Below, one piece after another: positions 26,498 through 36,098 of a DNA stretch of 64,000 nucleotides (within the stretch, counting starts at the first letter, position 1; each line of letters opens with the position of its first letter). The position numbers and the translations under genes were made by a program. The notes below the pieces were generated by a model. That model made no database searches and was not told the DNA's origin. It was given only the letters and a program-made list of their open reading frames with translations. The DNA is taken from assembly GCA_029262635.1 (NCBI GenBank), contig JAJCZA010000017.1, forward strand, positions 1 to 64,000, in the 5' to 3' direction. The DNA is from Vampirovibrionales bacterium. Lineage in GTDB: Bacteria > Cyanobacteriota > Vampirovibrionia > Vampirovibrionales > Vampirovibrionaceae.

Positions 26498-28864
26498 ATG
26501 AGCGATGAGAACCAAGCCTTAAACGAAGCCGAAACCCGAGCGGAATGGATTGACCCTGCCTTAAAGCTCGCCGGATGGGGCGTTAAAGACGCTAGCCGAA
26601 TCCGCCGAGAGGTCATCGCCCCCGGTCGTTTATTAGGTTCCGGTCGACGCTCTGATCCCCTCTTCTCTGATTACGTCCTCATTTATCAAGACCAAAAACT
26701 CGCCGTCATCGAAGCCAAAAAAAACACCCTCGACGCAACCGAAGGCTTGCAACAAGCCAAAGAATACGCCACCCGCCTACAAACCCGCTTTGCCTACGCT
26801 AGCAACGGCTTAAAAATTTATCAAGTGGACATGAAAACCGGCAAAGAAGGCTACATCGACCGCTACCCTAGCCCGCAAGAACTATGGCAAAAAACATTCG
26901 CCCAAGAAAACATTTGGCGCAATCGCTTTGCCCAAGTCCCTTACGAAGACGGCGGCGGTAAGTTCCAAGCCAGACACTACCAACACAACGCCATCAACCA
27001 AACCCTAGAAGCCATCGCCCAAGGGCAAGACAGAATCCTCCTCACCCTCGCCACCGGAACCGGCAAAACCGCCATCGCCTTTCAACTGGCATGGAAACTT
27101 TTTTATAGCCGATGGAACCTCAGCGACTGGAAAGAAACAAACCCCGATAAAGCCCCCAGTCGTCGCCCAAGAATCCTATTTTTAGCCGACCGTAATATTT
27201 TAGCCAATCAAGCCTACAATTCCTTTTCCGCCTTTCCTGATGATGCCCTCGTTCGCATTGACCCAAAAAACATCCGAAAAAAAGGACGAGTCCCCAAAAA
27301 CGGTAATCTATTTTTCACCATCTTCCAAACCTTCATGAGCGGAAGCGACGACGAGAAAAACCCCACCCCAAACTTTGGCGACTACCCGCCTGATTTTTTC
27401 GATTTTATCGTTATCGACGAGTGCCACCGAGGCGGAGCCAGAGACGAAAGCAATTGGCGAAAAATCCTAGAATACTTTGCCCCCGCCGTTCAATTGGGCT
27501 TAACCGCCACCCCAAAACGAGACAACAACACCGACACTTACGCCTACTTTGGCGACCCCGTCTACATCTACTCCCTCAAAGAAGGCATCAACGACGGCTA
27601 CCTAACCCCCTTTAAAGTTCGCCAAATTAGCACCACCCTAGACGAGTACACTTACACATCGGATGATGATGTTATAGAAGGCGACATTGAAGAGGGCAAA
27701 ATCTATACGGAAAGCGAATTTAATCAAATTATCGAAATTGAAGCCCGAGAAAAAAAACGGGTCGAAATATTTATGGAAGCCATTAATCAAAACGAAAAAG
27801 CCCTCGTTTTTTGCGCCACCCAAGCCCATGCCATGGCTGTCAGAAACCTAATTAACCAAACAAAAACCAGCACCCACCCAAACTACTGCGTTCGAGTAAC
27901 CGCCGATGATGGCGCATTAGGCGAACAACATCTAAAAACATTTCAAGACAACGAAAAAACTATCCCCACCATTTTAACCAGCTCCCAAAAGCTTTCCACC
28001 GGCGTGGATGCCCGAAACATTAGAAACATTATTTTATTACGCCCTGTTAATTCCATGATCGAATTCAAACAAATCATCGGACGAGGCACTCGCCTCTACG
28101 ACGGCAAAGATTATTTTACGGTCTACGATTTTGTCAAAGCCTACACACACTTTAGCGATCCCGAGTGGGACGGCGAACCCATCGACCCCGAGCCACCCAC
28201 TCCACGCCCCACCCCAGACGAAGCCCCCATTACAAAGCCGGAACGTCCTGAAGGCAACGACGAAGATTTTAAACCCAAGGTCAAAATAAAAATAAAATTA
28301 GCCGACGGCAAAGAACGAAGCATCCAAGCCATGGAAGTTACCAGTTTTTGGAGTCCCGATGGCAAGCCCATGCCCGCCAGTGAATTTATCGAACAACTTT
28401 TCGGCGATTTGCCGGAACTCTTTAAAGACGAAACCGAACTTAGAAAGCTTTGGGGCAAGCCCGACACTCGAAAGAAACTCCTTGAAAGCCTTTCAGAAAA
28501 GGGCTATGGCTCCGAACAATTAAACGAAATGAAACGCCTCATCAACGCCGAAAAAAGCGACCTCTTCGATGTCCTTGCCTATATCGCCTTTGCCGAAGCA
28601 CCCATCACCCGAGAAACCCGAGTCAAAGAACGCCATGACGTTATCGTAGGTCAATTTGATGAAAAGCTCCGAATCTTTATTGATTTTGTATTGGATCAAT
28701 ACATCAAAGAAGGCGTCGGCGAACTAGACCAAGACAAGCTTCCTCAACTCATCGAACTAAAATACAAAGCCATTAGCGACGCCAATAAACTCCTTGGAGG
28801 CGTCGGACGAATCCGAGACGCCTTCATCCAATTCCAAAAACACCTCTACGACGGAGCGGCGTAA
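26498..28864 (+). CDS. hsdR: Type I restriction endonuclease subunit R (DEAD/DEAH helicase)
   Basis: TLATGTGKTAIAFQL, VIDECHRGG, LGLTATPKRDNN, IIGRGTRL; ATGA overlap with hsdS. Confidence 0.95.
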   Translation: MSDENQALNEAETRAEWIDPALKLAGWGVKDASRIRREVIAPGRLLGSGRRSDPLFSDYVLIYQDQKLAVIEAKKNTLDATEGLQQAKEYATRLQTRFAYASNGLKIYQVDMKTGKEGYIDRYPSPQELWQKTFAQENIWRNRFAQVPYEDGGGKFQARHYQHNAINQTLEAIAQGQDRILLTLATGTGKTAIAFQLAWKLFYSRWNLSDWKETNPDKAPSRRPRILFLADRNILANQAYNSFSAFPDDALVRIDPKNIRKKGRVPKNGNLFFTIFQTFMSGSDDEKNPTPNFGDYPPDFFDFIVIDECHRGGARDESNWRKILEYFAPAVQLGLTATPKRDNNTDTYAYFGDPVYIYSLKEGINDGYLTPFKVRQISTTLDEYTYTSDDDVIEGDIEEGKIYTESEFNQIIEIEAREKKRVEIFMEAINQNEKALVFCATQAHAMAVRNLINQTKTSTHPNYCVRVTADDGALGEQHLKTFQDNEKTIPTILTSSQKLSTGVDARNIRNIILLRPVNSMIEFKQIIGRGTRLYDGKDYFTVYDFVKAYTHFSDPEWDGEPIDPEPPTPRPTPDEAPITKPERPEGNDEDFKPKVKIKIKLADGKERSIQAMEVTSFWSPDGKPMPASEFIEQLFGDLPELFKDETELRKLWGKPDTRKKLLESLSEKGYGSEQLNEMKRLINAEKSDLFDVLAYIAFAEAPITRETRVKERHDVIVGQFDEKLRIFIDFVLDQYIKEGVGELDQDKLPQLIELKYKAISDANKLLGGVGRIRDAFIQFQKHLYDGAA

Positions 28865-28888
28865 TTTATTAAAGCTTTTTGGCTCTTA

Positions 28889-28922
28889 TTGGTCGTAATC
28901 GGTTATAATTGGACGTAATTGG
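28889..28922 (+). promoter_or_regulatory. Direct-repeat operator-like sequence upstream of fic
   Basis: TTGGTCGTAATCGG (28889) and TTGGACGTAATTGG (28909), 12/14 identical, 20-bp period. Confidence 0.4.
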
Positions 28923-28944
28923 TCAGAAATACGGACATGTCCCC

Positions 28945-29988
28945 ATGAACACCTTTAGCATCGAGATTACCCCAGAAATGCTTCAGCTCATCGCTGAGTT
29001 AGACGAGTTTAAAGGCGCTTGGAGAGCCCTTAAAAACCTTGCTCCTGAGCGACTAGCTGCACTGCGAAAAGTAGCCACCATTGAAAGCGTCGGCTCATCC
29101 ACCCGAATCGAAGGGGTTAAGCTGACAGATAAAGAAGTCGAAGCTTTTTTATCAAACTTAGAAACTCAATCTTTCCAAAGCCGAGACGAAGAAGAGGTTG
29201 CGGGTTACGCTAGTGTCATGGAACGTGTGTTTGATTCGTGGGAGTCCATCCCTCTCACCGAGAACTATATCAAACAGTTTCACGCCATGCTTTTACAATA
29301 CAGCTCCAAAGATCAACGGCATCGAGGCGCATACAAAACCCTTGCCAATCACGTGGAAGCGTTTGACCCTGATGGCAAGAGTCTAGGTGTTGTCTTTCAA
29401 ACCGCCTCCCCTTTTGATACGCCAAACAAAATGACCGAGTTAATTTTATGGACACGGGAAAGCTTAGACGATAAAAGTCTCCATCCGCTATTAGTAATTG
29501 CCCTTTTTACTGTTAGCTTTTTATCAATCCACCCCTTTCAAGATGGAAACGGTCGGCTTTCTAGAATTCTGACCACCCTTTTGCTATTAAAATCGGGTTA
29601 TGCTTATGCCCCTTATAGCTCACTAGAAAGCATCATTGAAGAGAGTAAAGACAGCTATTATCTTGCTTTAAGAAAAACACAAGGCACACTGGAAAAAGAA
29701 CGTCCTGATTGGCAACCGTGGACTCTTTTCTTTTTAAGAGCCATGCAAAAACAAATGCGCCGTCTTGAAGTAAAAGTTGAACGTGAGCAATTAATAACCG
29801 GTGCCTTGCCCGCCCTCTCCGTAAAAATACTTGAACTAGCGAAAGAACAAGGACGCATCAAAACCAAGGACATCGAGATAATCACCGGTGAAAGCCGAAG
29901 CACCATTAAAGCAAGACTCAATGACCTTGTTAAAAGCAAACAATTAACCCGCCACGGTCAAGGTCGTTCCACATGGTATAGCGTATAG
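28945..29988 (+). CDS. Fic family protein with C-terminal wHTH
   Basis: IHPFQDGNGRLSRIL Fic motif; inhibitory-helix-like STRIEG; C-term IKTKDIEIITGESRSTIKARLNDLVKSKQLTRHGQGRSTWY. Confidence 0.93.
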   Translation: MNTFSIEITPEMLQLIAELDEFKGAWRALKNLAPERLAALRKVATIESVGSSTRIEGVKLTDKEVEAFLSNLETQSFQSRDEEEVAGYASVMERVFDSWESIPLTENYIKQFHAMLLQYSSKDQRHRGAYKTLANHVEAFDPDGKSLGVVFQTASPFDTPNKMTELILWTRESLDDKSLHPLLVIALFTVSFLSIHPFQDGNGRLSRILTTLLLLKSGYAYAPYSSLESIIEESKDSYYLALRKTQGTLEKERPDWQPWTLFFLRAMQKQMRRLEVKVEREQLITGALPALSVKILELAKEQGRIKTKDIEIITGESRSTIKARLNDLVKSKQLTRHGQGRSTWYSV

Positions 29989-30110
29989 AAGCATTCTCTA
30001 CACTGAATAAAGTCTATTTAAATCCAAACATTAATATTTTTTAAAAACAGTTGAAAAACTGTAATTTATAGATTACGATAATTAAGCTTAAAAATAGAGA
30101 GATTAAAGAG

Positions 30111-30401
30111 ATGAAAGACCATAAAGAATACATCTATGAGCAACTTCAAAACGATGAATTTGCCATTGAATATCTTCGGGAATCTCTTAAAGACGATGAT
30201 ATTTGTGTCTTTCTATTGGCTTTGGATGATTTTACAAAAGCTCGTAATATTGGAAAAACGGCTCTTGCAAAACAAACCGGACTATCAAGAGAACCCCTTT
30301 ATAAAGCCCTTTCAGATAAAGGAAACCCACAATTCACAACCGTTAGACAAATATTAAAAGCCCTAGGATTCCAACTATCCGTTGAACATGACGTTGCTTA
30401 A
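30111..30401 (+). CDS. Addiction-module antidote-like HTH protein
   Basis: ARNIGKTALAKQTGLSREPLYKALSDKGNPQFTTVRQILKALGFQLSV. Confidence 0.82.
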   Translation: MKDHKEYIYEQLQNDEFAIEYLRESLKDDDICVFLLALDDFTKARNIGKTALAKQTGLSREPLYKALSDKGNPQFTTVRQILKALGFQLSVEHDVA

Positions 30402-30418
30402 AAAGGTAACCAAACAAA

Positions 30419-30976
30419 ATGACTAAAGAATTTGAACAAGACCGATTTATCTGGGAACAAGATGAAACTGACCGAAACCTACTATGGGAACGATATAAAA
30501 TTTTATCCAGTGAAACTATTGATTATTTAAGAATAGTAATCAATTTTACAATATTCTTTTACGGCATAACGGGTGCAATTATTTCCTTTGTCCTTTCCCA
30601 CGAGAATTATGAGGCTTTAAAAGTAGCATTTTGGATGCCTGCCTTAATGGGAATCAGCTCCAGTTTAGCTTACTTTTACTTTTGCCTTAATCAAAAAATA
30701 ACAAATGAAGAACTAGAGAACCTTGCAGATAAACTGTTTGGTTATACAAAACGTGAAATAAGAATTTCAGATTACTTAAACACTCAAGCTCCTTACAGCA
30801 CAATGTCAGATGATGAACGTAATAAAATCTATAAAGAAGAATATGGGATTGATGGTAGTTATATGTTTAGAACGACGCATGCTCTTCAAGCAACTTTGCT
30901 TGTTTTAGGACTTATGCATATAGCTATTGGTTTATTTTCCCTCTGGCTTCTTTTCTGTTACCAAGTTAAAAGTTAA
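30419..30976 (+). CDS. Hypothetical membrane protein
   Basis: Several hydrophobic segments. Confidence 0.6.
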   Translation: MTKEFEQDRFIWEQDETDRNLLWERYKILSSETIDYLRIVINFTIFFYGITGAIISFVLSHENYEALKVAFWMPALMGISSSLAYFYFCLNQKITNEELENLADKLFGYTKREIRISDYLNTQAPYSTMSDDERNKIYKEEYGIDGSYMFRTTHALQATLLVLGLMHIAIGLFSLWLLFCYQVKS

Positions 30977-30994
30977 TAAGAAACGTAGTAATGA

Positions 30995-32719
30995 TTGAAG
31001 AATGTAATGAAGAAACAAAAATCCACAGCTCCCGTCATAGAGAAGGCAAAAGAACCTAGCCTACTCTATGAGAAACCTATCAACGAGCTTGCTTTAAGCT
31101 CTTATAATGACTGTCTGCAAGCCTTTATTGAATACCTTTATCCTTTCCCCTTAGATAACTACCCTTTTACTGAAGGGCTAACAGAAACAGAACAGAGCGT
31201 ATTACTTCTTGAATATAAAGACAAAATCCGTCTATGGAAAGATGATCCAAATCTCCAAATAGAAAATATAAAACAGTGGATTCAACAAACTCAAGAACAC
31301 ATTGTCAACGCTGTTAGAGAAGAAACAACCCTCCCCCTTGGAAACCTCATCGGTGAACTAGCAGAAGACCCAAAGGAGCAAAATGCCGAGGAATCAACAG
31401 AACGCAAGAACCATAAAACATTTAATACGTTAGCTCAACAAGGCATTGCTAATCGAGCCTTGCTTTATAAGCTTGTTATTGAACGCTCCTCATTTCTGGA
31501 GCAATTAATTTCAAATGTTCGTTATCAAAAATTTAGAAAAGAAGAGTTAAAGAGAGAAGAAATCGCTTTTGAATCTTTTGTTCTTGCCACAATGCCCATT
31601 CCTGAATTTCAAGATTTAAATGATATTCGCTTTGCCGTTTGGGAGATGTTAGAAGCATACTTCCCTTGGGAGGAAACAACTTATAAATGGCAGAAAAGAA
31701 TCTCTTTCGCCTCACCCAAGCCCGAACGAGATAGCTTCATGTTAGAACAACTCAATACTCATAATCGACGTGAACCCCTAATCTGGAACCTAGCTCTAAC
31801 TCCTAAAGAGCCAGAAGTACAATGGGTTGACGAAAAGCTTATTCAAATTGAAAAAGCCATTGAAGGGCAAGATCAATTAGCTAGTATTCACATATTATGC
31901 AAGCCTTATGTAGATGGGGACAGTCGCTCAAGACCGATTAAAGGGAGCCCAGCTCGTTATCAGCTATATCAATGGCTTCTTGAGCGCCTCATGCTTAACC
32001 CTCCTCAAGAGCTAAAAGCATTTAAAAGGTTTATACCTCGAATACACAATCTAGCGGAGCTAGTTCCTTCTCAAAAGGCAAAAGAGAAACAAGTTGAAAA
32101 AATAGGTCTTAAAACCAGTTTGGAAGCAATGAGAGAACCCTTTATTGAACTCGAAAAAATAGCTGAAACTATATGGCATGGTAAAGAGCTTAGCCCTGAA
32201 GAGCGAAAAAAAGAGAATGAAAAACGAATGCATTCAGGATTAGAGACGCTAAAAAAAAGAAACGACTTCCTACAAGGTCAAATAGAATTAGAAAAAAACA
32301 AACGGTTAAAAGAGGATTATAGGCAACTAAGAGAAGCCTCAAACACACCCTTATCAAGCCCTATAATGGAGAAAGAAGAAAATAAAAACAAGGCTTCTAA
32401 TAATGAAGAGCTTATAAATGCCCAAGGTTTTAAAATACACCTTGACCATCAACGTAAAAACCTTACTTGTTCAGGAAAGCTACTCACAGAAACAAGACTT
32501 TTTGAAATTTTGAAAATGCTTATTGAAAATCCCGAAGGATTAACAAAAGAACAATTACTCATACTTTGGAAAGATGACCGTTCGGATAATAAGGAAAGAA
32601 GGTTGTTTGAAGGGATAAGTAAACTTCGTCGTTTTTTTAATGAAGTTGAACCCAATTTAGGAAGACAACTGTTACCTGATGCACGTAAAAACAGTTGGAT
32701 TTATACACTTCAGATATAA
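30995..32719 (+). CDS. Hypothetical protein with C-terminal winged-HTH-like domain
   Basis: C-term LLTETRLFEILKMLIENPEGLTKEQLLILWKDDRSDNKERRLFEGISKLRRFF. Confidence 0.6.
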   Translation: MKNVMKKQKSTAPVIEKAKEPSLLYEKPINELALSSYNDCLQAFIEYLYPFPLDNYPFTEGLTETEQSVLLLEYKDKIRLWKDDPNLQIENIKQWIQQTQEHIVNAVREETTLPLGNLIGELAEDPKEQNAEESTERKNHKTFNTLAQQGIANRALLYKLVIERSSFLEQLISNVRYQKFRKEELKREEIAFESFVLATMPIPEFQDLNDIRFAVWEMLEAYFPWEETTYKWQKRISFASPKPERDSFMLEQLNTHNRREPLIWNLALTPKEPEVQWVDEKLIQIEKAIEGQDQLASIHILCKPYVDGDSRSRPIKGSPARYQLYQWLLERLMLNPPQELKAFKRFIPRIHNLAELVPSQKAKEKQVEKIGLKTSLEAMREPFIELEKIAETIWHGKELSPEERKKENEKRMHSGLETLKKRNDFLQGQIELEKNKRLKEDYRQLREASNTPLSSPIMEKEENKNKASNNEELINAQGFKIHLDHQRKNLTCSGKLLTETRLFEILKMLIENPEGLTKEQLLILWKDDRSDNKERRLFEGISKLRRFFNEVEPNLGRQLLPDARKNSWIYTLQI

Positions 32720-32775
32720 ACCAAAGTAAATTCCAAAGAGAATTCCAAAATAAAACCAAAAGACAAACCCAATGA

Positions 32776-32814
32776 CGATCTGGCTTAATAGAAAGTAGCC
32801 CAGATCGCTTTTTT
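32776..32814 (+). terminator. Rho-independent terminator
   Basis: CGATCTGG...CCAGATCG then CTTTTTT. Confidence 0.8.
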
Positions 32815-32846
32815 ATATTCTGGGCAAAACGCCGGAGTATAGAAGC

Positions 32847-33017
32847 TTGAGTAGCAAAGTAGTTAATCCGATACGAGACAAAATAGAGACTCTTTATGAT
32901 GAAAAAATAGAGCCTTTAGAAAGTCTTGAAATGATACGAAACCTAACAGGGCTTGTTGAAGTGTTATTGGAATGTGTAAAAGACAATGAGATTGAGCTTG
33001 ATGACCATGCCGTTTAA
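32847..33017 (+). CDS. Small hypothetical protein, TTG start
   Basis: LSSKVVNPIRDKIETLYDEKIEPLESLEMIRNLTGLVEVLLECVKDNEIELDDHAV*; overlaps the spoVG-like start. Confidence 0.45.
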   Translation: MSSKVVNPIRDKIETLYDEKIEPLESLEMIRNLTGLVEVLLECVKDNEIELDDHAV

Positions 33018-33318
33018 AGTAACAGAGGTTCATATTCATCGAGTTCCCCAATACCAAGGGCTCATTGCAATGGTAAAGATTGTCTTATCCGACTCTATTG
33101 TCATTGATGGCATTGGCATTCATGAAAAACGTCATGAACAAGGCTACCGATTGACCTATCCCAATAGGCGGCTGAATAACGGAAACACAATCACCGTTGC
33201 CCACCCCATTAAACAAAGCCTTAGCAAAGCCATTGAGAAAGCTGTATTTAAAGAATTAAGTTTGATTCAGAAAGATGTAGAGCCCCATGATCGATACCGT
33301 TCGGCTGATTTTAGATGA
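33001..33318 (+). CDS. SpoVG-like protein
   Basis: KVTEVHIHRVPQYQGLIAMVKIVLSDSIVIDGIGIHEKRHEQGYRLTYPNR...TVAHPIKQSLSKAIEKAVFKEL. Confidence 0.75.
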   Translation: MTMPFKVTEVHIHRVPQYQGLIAMVKIVLSDSIVIDGIGIHEKRHEQGYRLTYPNRRLNNGNTITVAHPIKQSLSKAIEKAVFKELSLIQKDVEPHDRYRSADFR

Positions 33319-34429
33319 AGGTACTTTTACCATCCTTGATCCTTGGCGCTTTAAACCCAACGCCAAGAGGATTCTTGATATGGAAAAGAGGCTTAAAAGC
33401 TCTGGCGTTATAAAATGCGTTTTAAACCCTTCAAAAGATTCACCCTTCTATGCGCCTCGACTCACCTTGCGACGACGAGCCCCTAACACGGTTGAGCTGG
33501 TCATTGAGCTTTCTATTCCTAAACTTCTTTATGGTAATAATTTTGACGAATTAGAAGAAACAGATTTTGACCGAGTTATTAAAATTCTGGCTGACCGACT
33601 TCTTGACATGAATATTATCGTTTTTACTGAATTACTTCGAAAAGCGCCTGTAGGGGCTATTCATTATGGTAAAAATATTGTTCTTCCTTCTTATAGCCTG
33701 TGTAAAAGCATTCTTCGTTTTTTAGCTAAAGTCCCGATTAATCAATGGTTTGATTATAATTCAATTGAATTTAGAAATGGTGGACACCTTTATAAAATTC
33801 ATTCTAATAGCTTTGAATTGGCTTTTTATGACAAAGTAAAGGATCTCAAAAAATCAAAAAGAGGCAAGAAACGAGCCCATGAGCAAGAAAACGAAATTCA
33901 AATGGATCTACTGGAACATTTTGAAACCTCGATAACAACTCAGGTTTTACGAATGGAAGCCCGCCTCAATACTCGAACACAAATAAAACATCTTCTAAAA
34001 AAGATTAATTTACCCGATGACGATCTACGGTTTTTTGCTCTATTTAAAAAAGACATTGCTCAAAAAGCTTTGCTTCATTACTGGGAACCTTACGAACGGG
34101 CTTTACCTAGCATCATACTAGCCCAAAGAGAGAGTCCAAGCAGTTTGCTAGATAGTTTGATAAAACACGCCCCTGAAGCTACAATAGGGACTCTTTTACA
34201 ACAGCTCGGAGTGTTAACTCTTGTAGGGGATACGGGCTGGGATGACTTACGCTCTTATTGTAGCGGTAGAGAAAAGAGCTATTCTCGAATCAAAAAAGGG
34301 CTTAAAGGCTTTTCTGCAGAGGCCACAGACACCCTTTTTTTAGACCTAGAAGCCATAAAAACCACCCTCGAATCCTTCGGTTCCGTTAAGACAGGACTAA
34401 TTTTCCAAGAAGCAAGTATAAAAATTTAG
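33287..34429 (+). CDS. Phage/plasmid replication initiator, gpII/X family-like
   Basis: MIDTVRLILDEG start; FDYNSIEFRNGGHLYKIHSNSFELAFYDKVKDLKKSKRG; VLRMEARLNTR. Confidence 0.7.
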   Translation: MIDTVRLILDEGTFTILDPWRFKPNAKRILDMEKRLKSSGVIKCVLNPSKDSPFYAPRLTLRRRAPNTVELVIELSIPKLLYGNNFDELEETDFDRVIKILADRLLDMNIIVFTELLRKAPVGAIHYGKNIVLPSYSLCKSILRFLAKVPINQWFDYNSIEFRNGGHLYKIHSNSFELAFYDKVKDLKKSKRGKKRAHEQENEIQMDLLEHFETSITTQVLRMEARLNTRTQIKHLLKKINLPDDDLRFFALFKKDIAQKALLHYWEPYERALPSIILAQRESPSSLLDSLIKHAPEATIGTLLQQLGVLTLVGDTGWDDLRSYCSGREKSYSRIKKGLKGFSAEATDTLFLDLEAIKTTLESFGSVKTGLIFQEASIKI

Positions 34430-34504
34430 ACACAAAAAAACGAAAGAAAGCGAAAAATATTTTTTAAAGTTAAGATAAAAAGAGAAAGTAAAGGAACCCT
34501 TAAA

Positions 34505-36019
34505 ATGAAAGCCGTAATTTTCACACGTGTTTCCAGTGTGGGACAAGAAGAGGGAGTATCTTTAGATGCTCAAGATCAAAAACTACAAGACTACTGCCAA
34601 GATAATCACTTCGATATTATCCAAACTTTTCGAGCCGTAGAATCTTCAACACGAGGCGAACGAAAAAAGTTTTATCAAGCTCTTGAGTTCATTAAAAAAG
34701 AAAAAGAAACTATTGCTCTTGTGGTTCACTCTACCGATCGACTTTTTCGAGGGTTTAAAGAATATGGCATCATCGAAGAATTAATAGAAGAAGAACAACT
34801 TGAAATCCATGTGGTAAATGAACGATTAATACTCAATAAAGAAACAGAATGGGCTAAATTATTGCAATTCGATTTCTCAATCCTCGGAGCCAAAATGTTC
34901 ATTGCTCAATCTAAAGCACACATCAAAAAGGTTATTGCTTACAAAATATCTAAAGGCGAAGTCATTGGCAGAGTCCCCACAGGCTACCTTAACTATCGAG
35001 ACCCCATTACGGGCAAAGCAAGCGTTATTTTAGACGAAGGTAGAGCAATCCTCATCAAACGCCTGTTTGTCTCTTATGCCTCCGGTATCTATTCTCTGCG
35101 AGAGCTAACCTTTAAAGCCGAAGAATGGGGCTTAACCAATCCCAAAACAGGAAACGCCCTTGTCCATGCCAGCATTTGCGACGTTATAAAAAACCCCTAC
35201 TACATGGGCTTTATGCTCTACAAAGGAAATCTTAAACCCCACGTTTACCCCCCAATTATTGATGAAGCCCTTTTTAATCGTTGTCAGGCACTTCGAGAAA
35301 GTAATCGAACAAAACCAATTAAAGCGAGTAAAAAGCCTTTTGTTTTCCGAGGGTTAATGAAATGCGCTCAATGTGGTTGTTCTATATGCTCCGATATTAA
35401 AAAAGGGAAATATATCTACCTTTTCTGTACCAAACAAAAAGGGAAAGACATATGTAATAGTAAAAGAATTCGGGAAGAAGTCGCTTTAGAAGTTGTTGAA
35501 GAGGTGCTAAACAGCCTTGTTATACCTGACTCATTGCTTGAAGAAATTCGAAAATACCTTATAGAAACTAATTCAAATGAGAAAAAAGACTATAAATCCG
35601 TCGTTGAAGGCTTTCAAAAAGAATTTAACAAAGAAGAAAAGAAACAAGAGCGCCTGTTTGAACTTTATCTTAGCGGGAGTATTACAGCGCCTAAGTACGA
35701 CAAAACTCGCTTACAAATCGAGAAAAAGATACAACAGCTAAGCTTGCTCATCTCCTCCGGCAGGAAAGATCATAAAGAGTTCCAAGACTCTTTAGTGCTC
35801 TTGCTTAAAGTCGTTTCAAATGCTGGCAAAATCTTCAAAAGTTCGAAAATAGAACAAAAACGCAAGATTATCGGATTTGTATTTTCGAACTTATATTTAG
35901 ACGGGCAAGAAGTCCACTATAAGCTAAACCGACCGTTTGATAAACTGGTCGGTTTGCCTAAAGATAAAGTATGGTGGAGGATACCGGATTCGAACCGGTG
36001 GCCTTCTCAATGCCATTGA
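34505..36019 (+). CDS. Large serine recombinase; ORF C-terminus reads through antisense tRNA-Ala sequence
   Basis: IFTRVSSVGQEEGVSLDAQDQKL, VVHSTDRLFRG; recombinase zinc ribbon CAQCGCSICSDI; C-terminus VWWRIPDSNRWPSQCH is tRNA-derived. Confidence 0.93.
   Translation: MKAVIFTRVSSVGQEEGVSLDAQDQKLQDYCQDNHFDIIQTFRAVESSTRGERKKFYQALEFIKKEKETIALVVHSTDRLFRGFKEYGIIEELIEEEQLEIHVVNERLILNKETEWAKLLQFDFSILGAKMFIAQSKAHIKKVIAYKISKGEVIGRVPTGYLNYRDPITGKASVILDEGRAILIKRLFVSYASGIYSLRELTFKAEEWGLTNPKTGNALVHASICDVIKNPYYMGFMLYKGNLKPHVYPPIIDEALFNRCQALRESNRTKPIKASKKPFVFRGLMKCAQCGCSICSDIKKGKYIYLFCTKQKGKDICNSKRIREEVALEVVEEVLNSLVIPDSLLEEIRKYLIETNSNEKKDYKSVVEGFQKEFNKEEKKQERLFELYLSGSITAPKYDKTRLQIEKKIQQLSLLISSGRKDHKEFQDSLVLLLKVVSNAGKIFKSSKIEQKRKIIGFVFSNLYLDGQEVHYKLNRPFDKLVGLPKDKVWWRIPDSNRWPSQCH
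35926..35955. repeat. Inverted repeat AAACCGACC-GTTTGATAAACT-GGTCGGTTT
   Basis: 9-bp perfect arms, inner GTTT/AAAC pairing with a 1-nt bulge. Confidence 0.85.
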
Positions 36020-36047
36020 GACGCGCTACCAACTGCGCCAATCCCCC
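35972..36047 (-). tRNA. tRNA-Ala(GGC), complete with encoded CCA
   Basis: Reverse complement GGGGGATTGGCGCAGTTGGTAGCGCGTCTCAATGGCATTGAGAAGGCCACCGGTTCGAATCCGGTATCCTCCACCA folds as a cloverleaf. Confidence 0.95.
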
Positions 36048-36098
36048 ATCAATGGGTGAAGTCTTTTATAACCTGAAGGAAGCAGGAAATCAACTCTA

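Noticed and set aside
35999-36047. Treating 'IPDSNRWPSQCH' as a genuine protein domain of the recombinase
   Set aside because: It is antisense tRNA-Ala sequence; kept only as a boundary clue.
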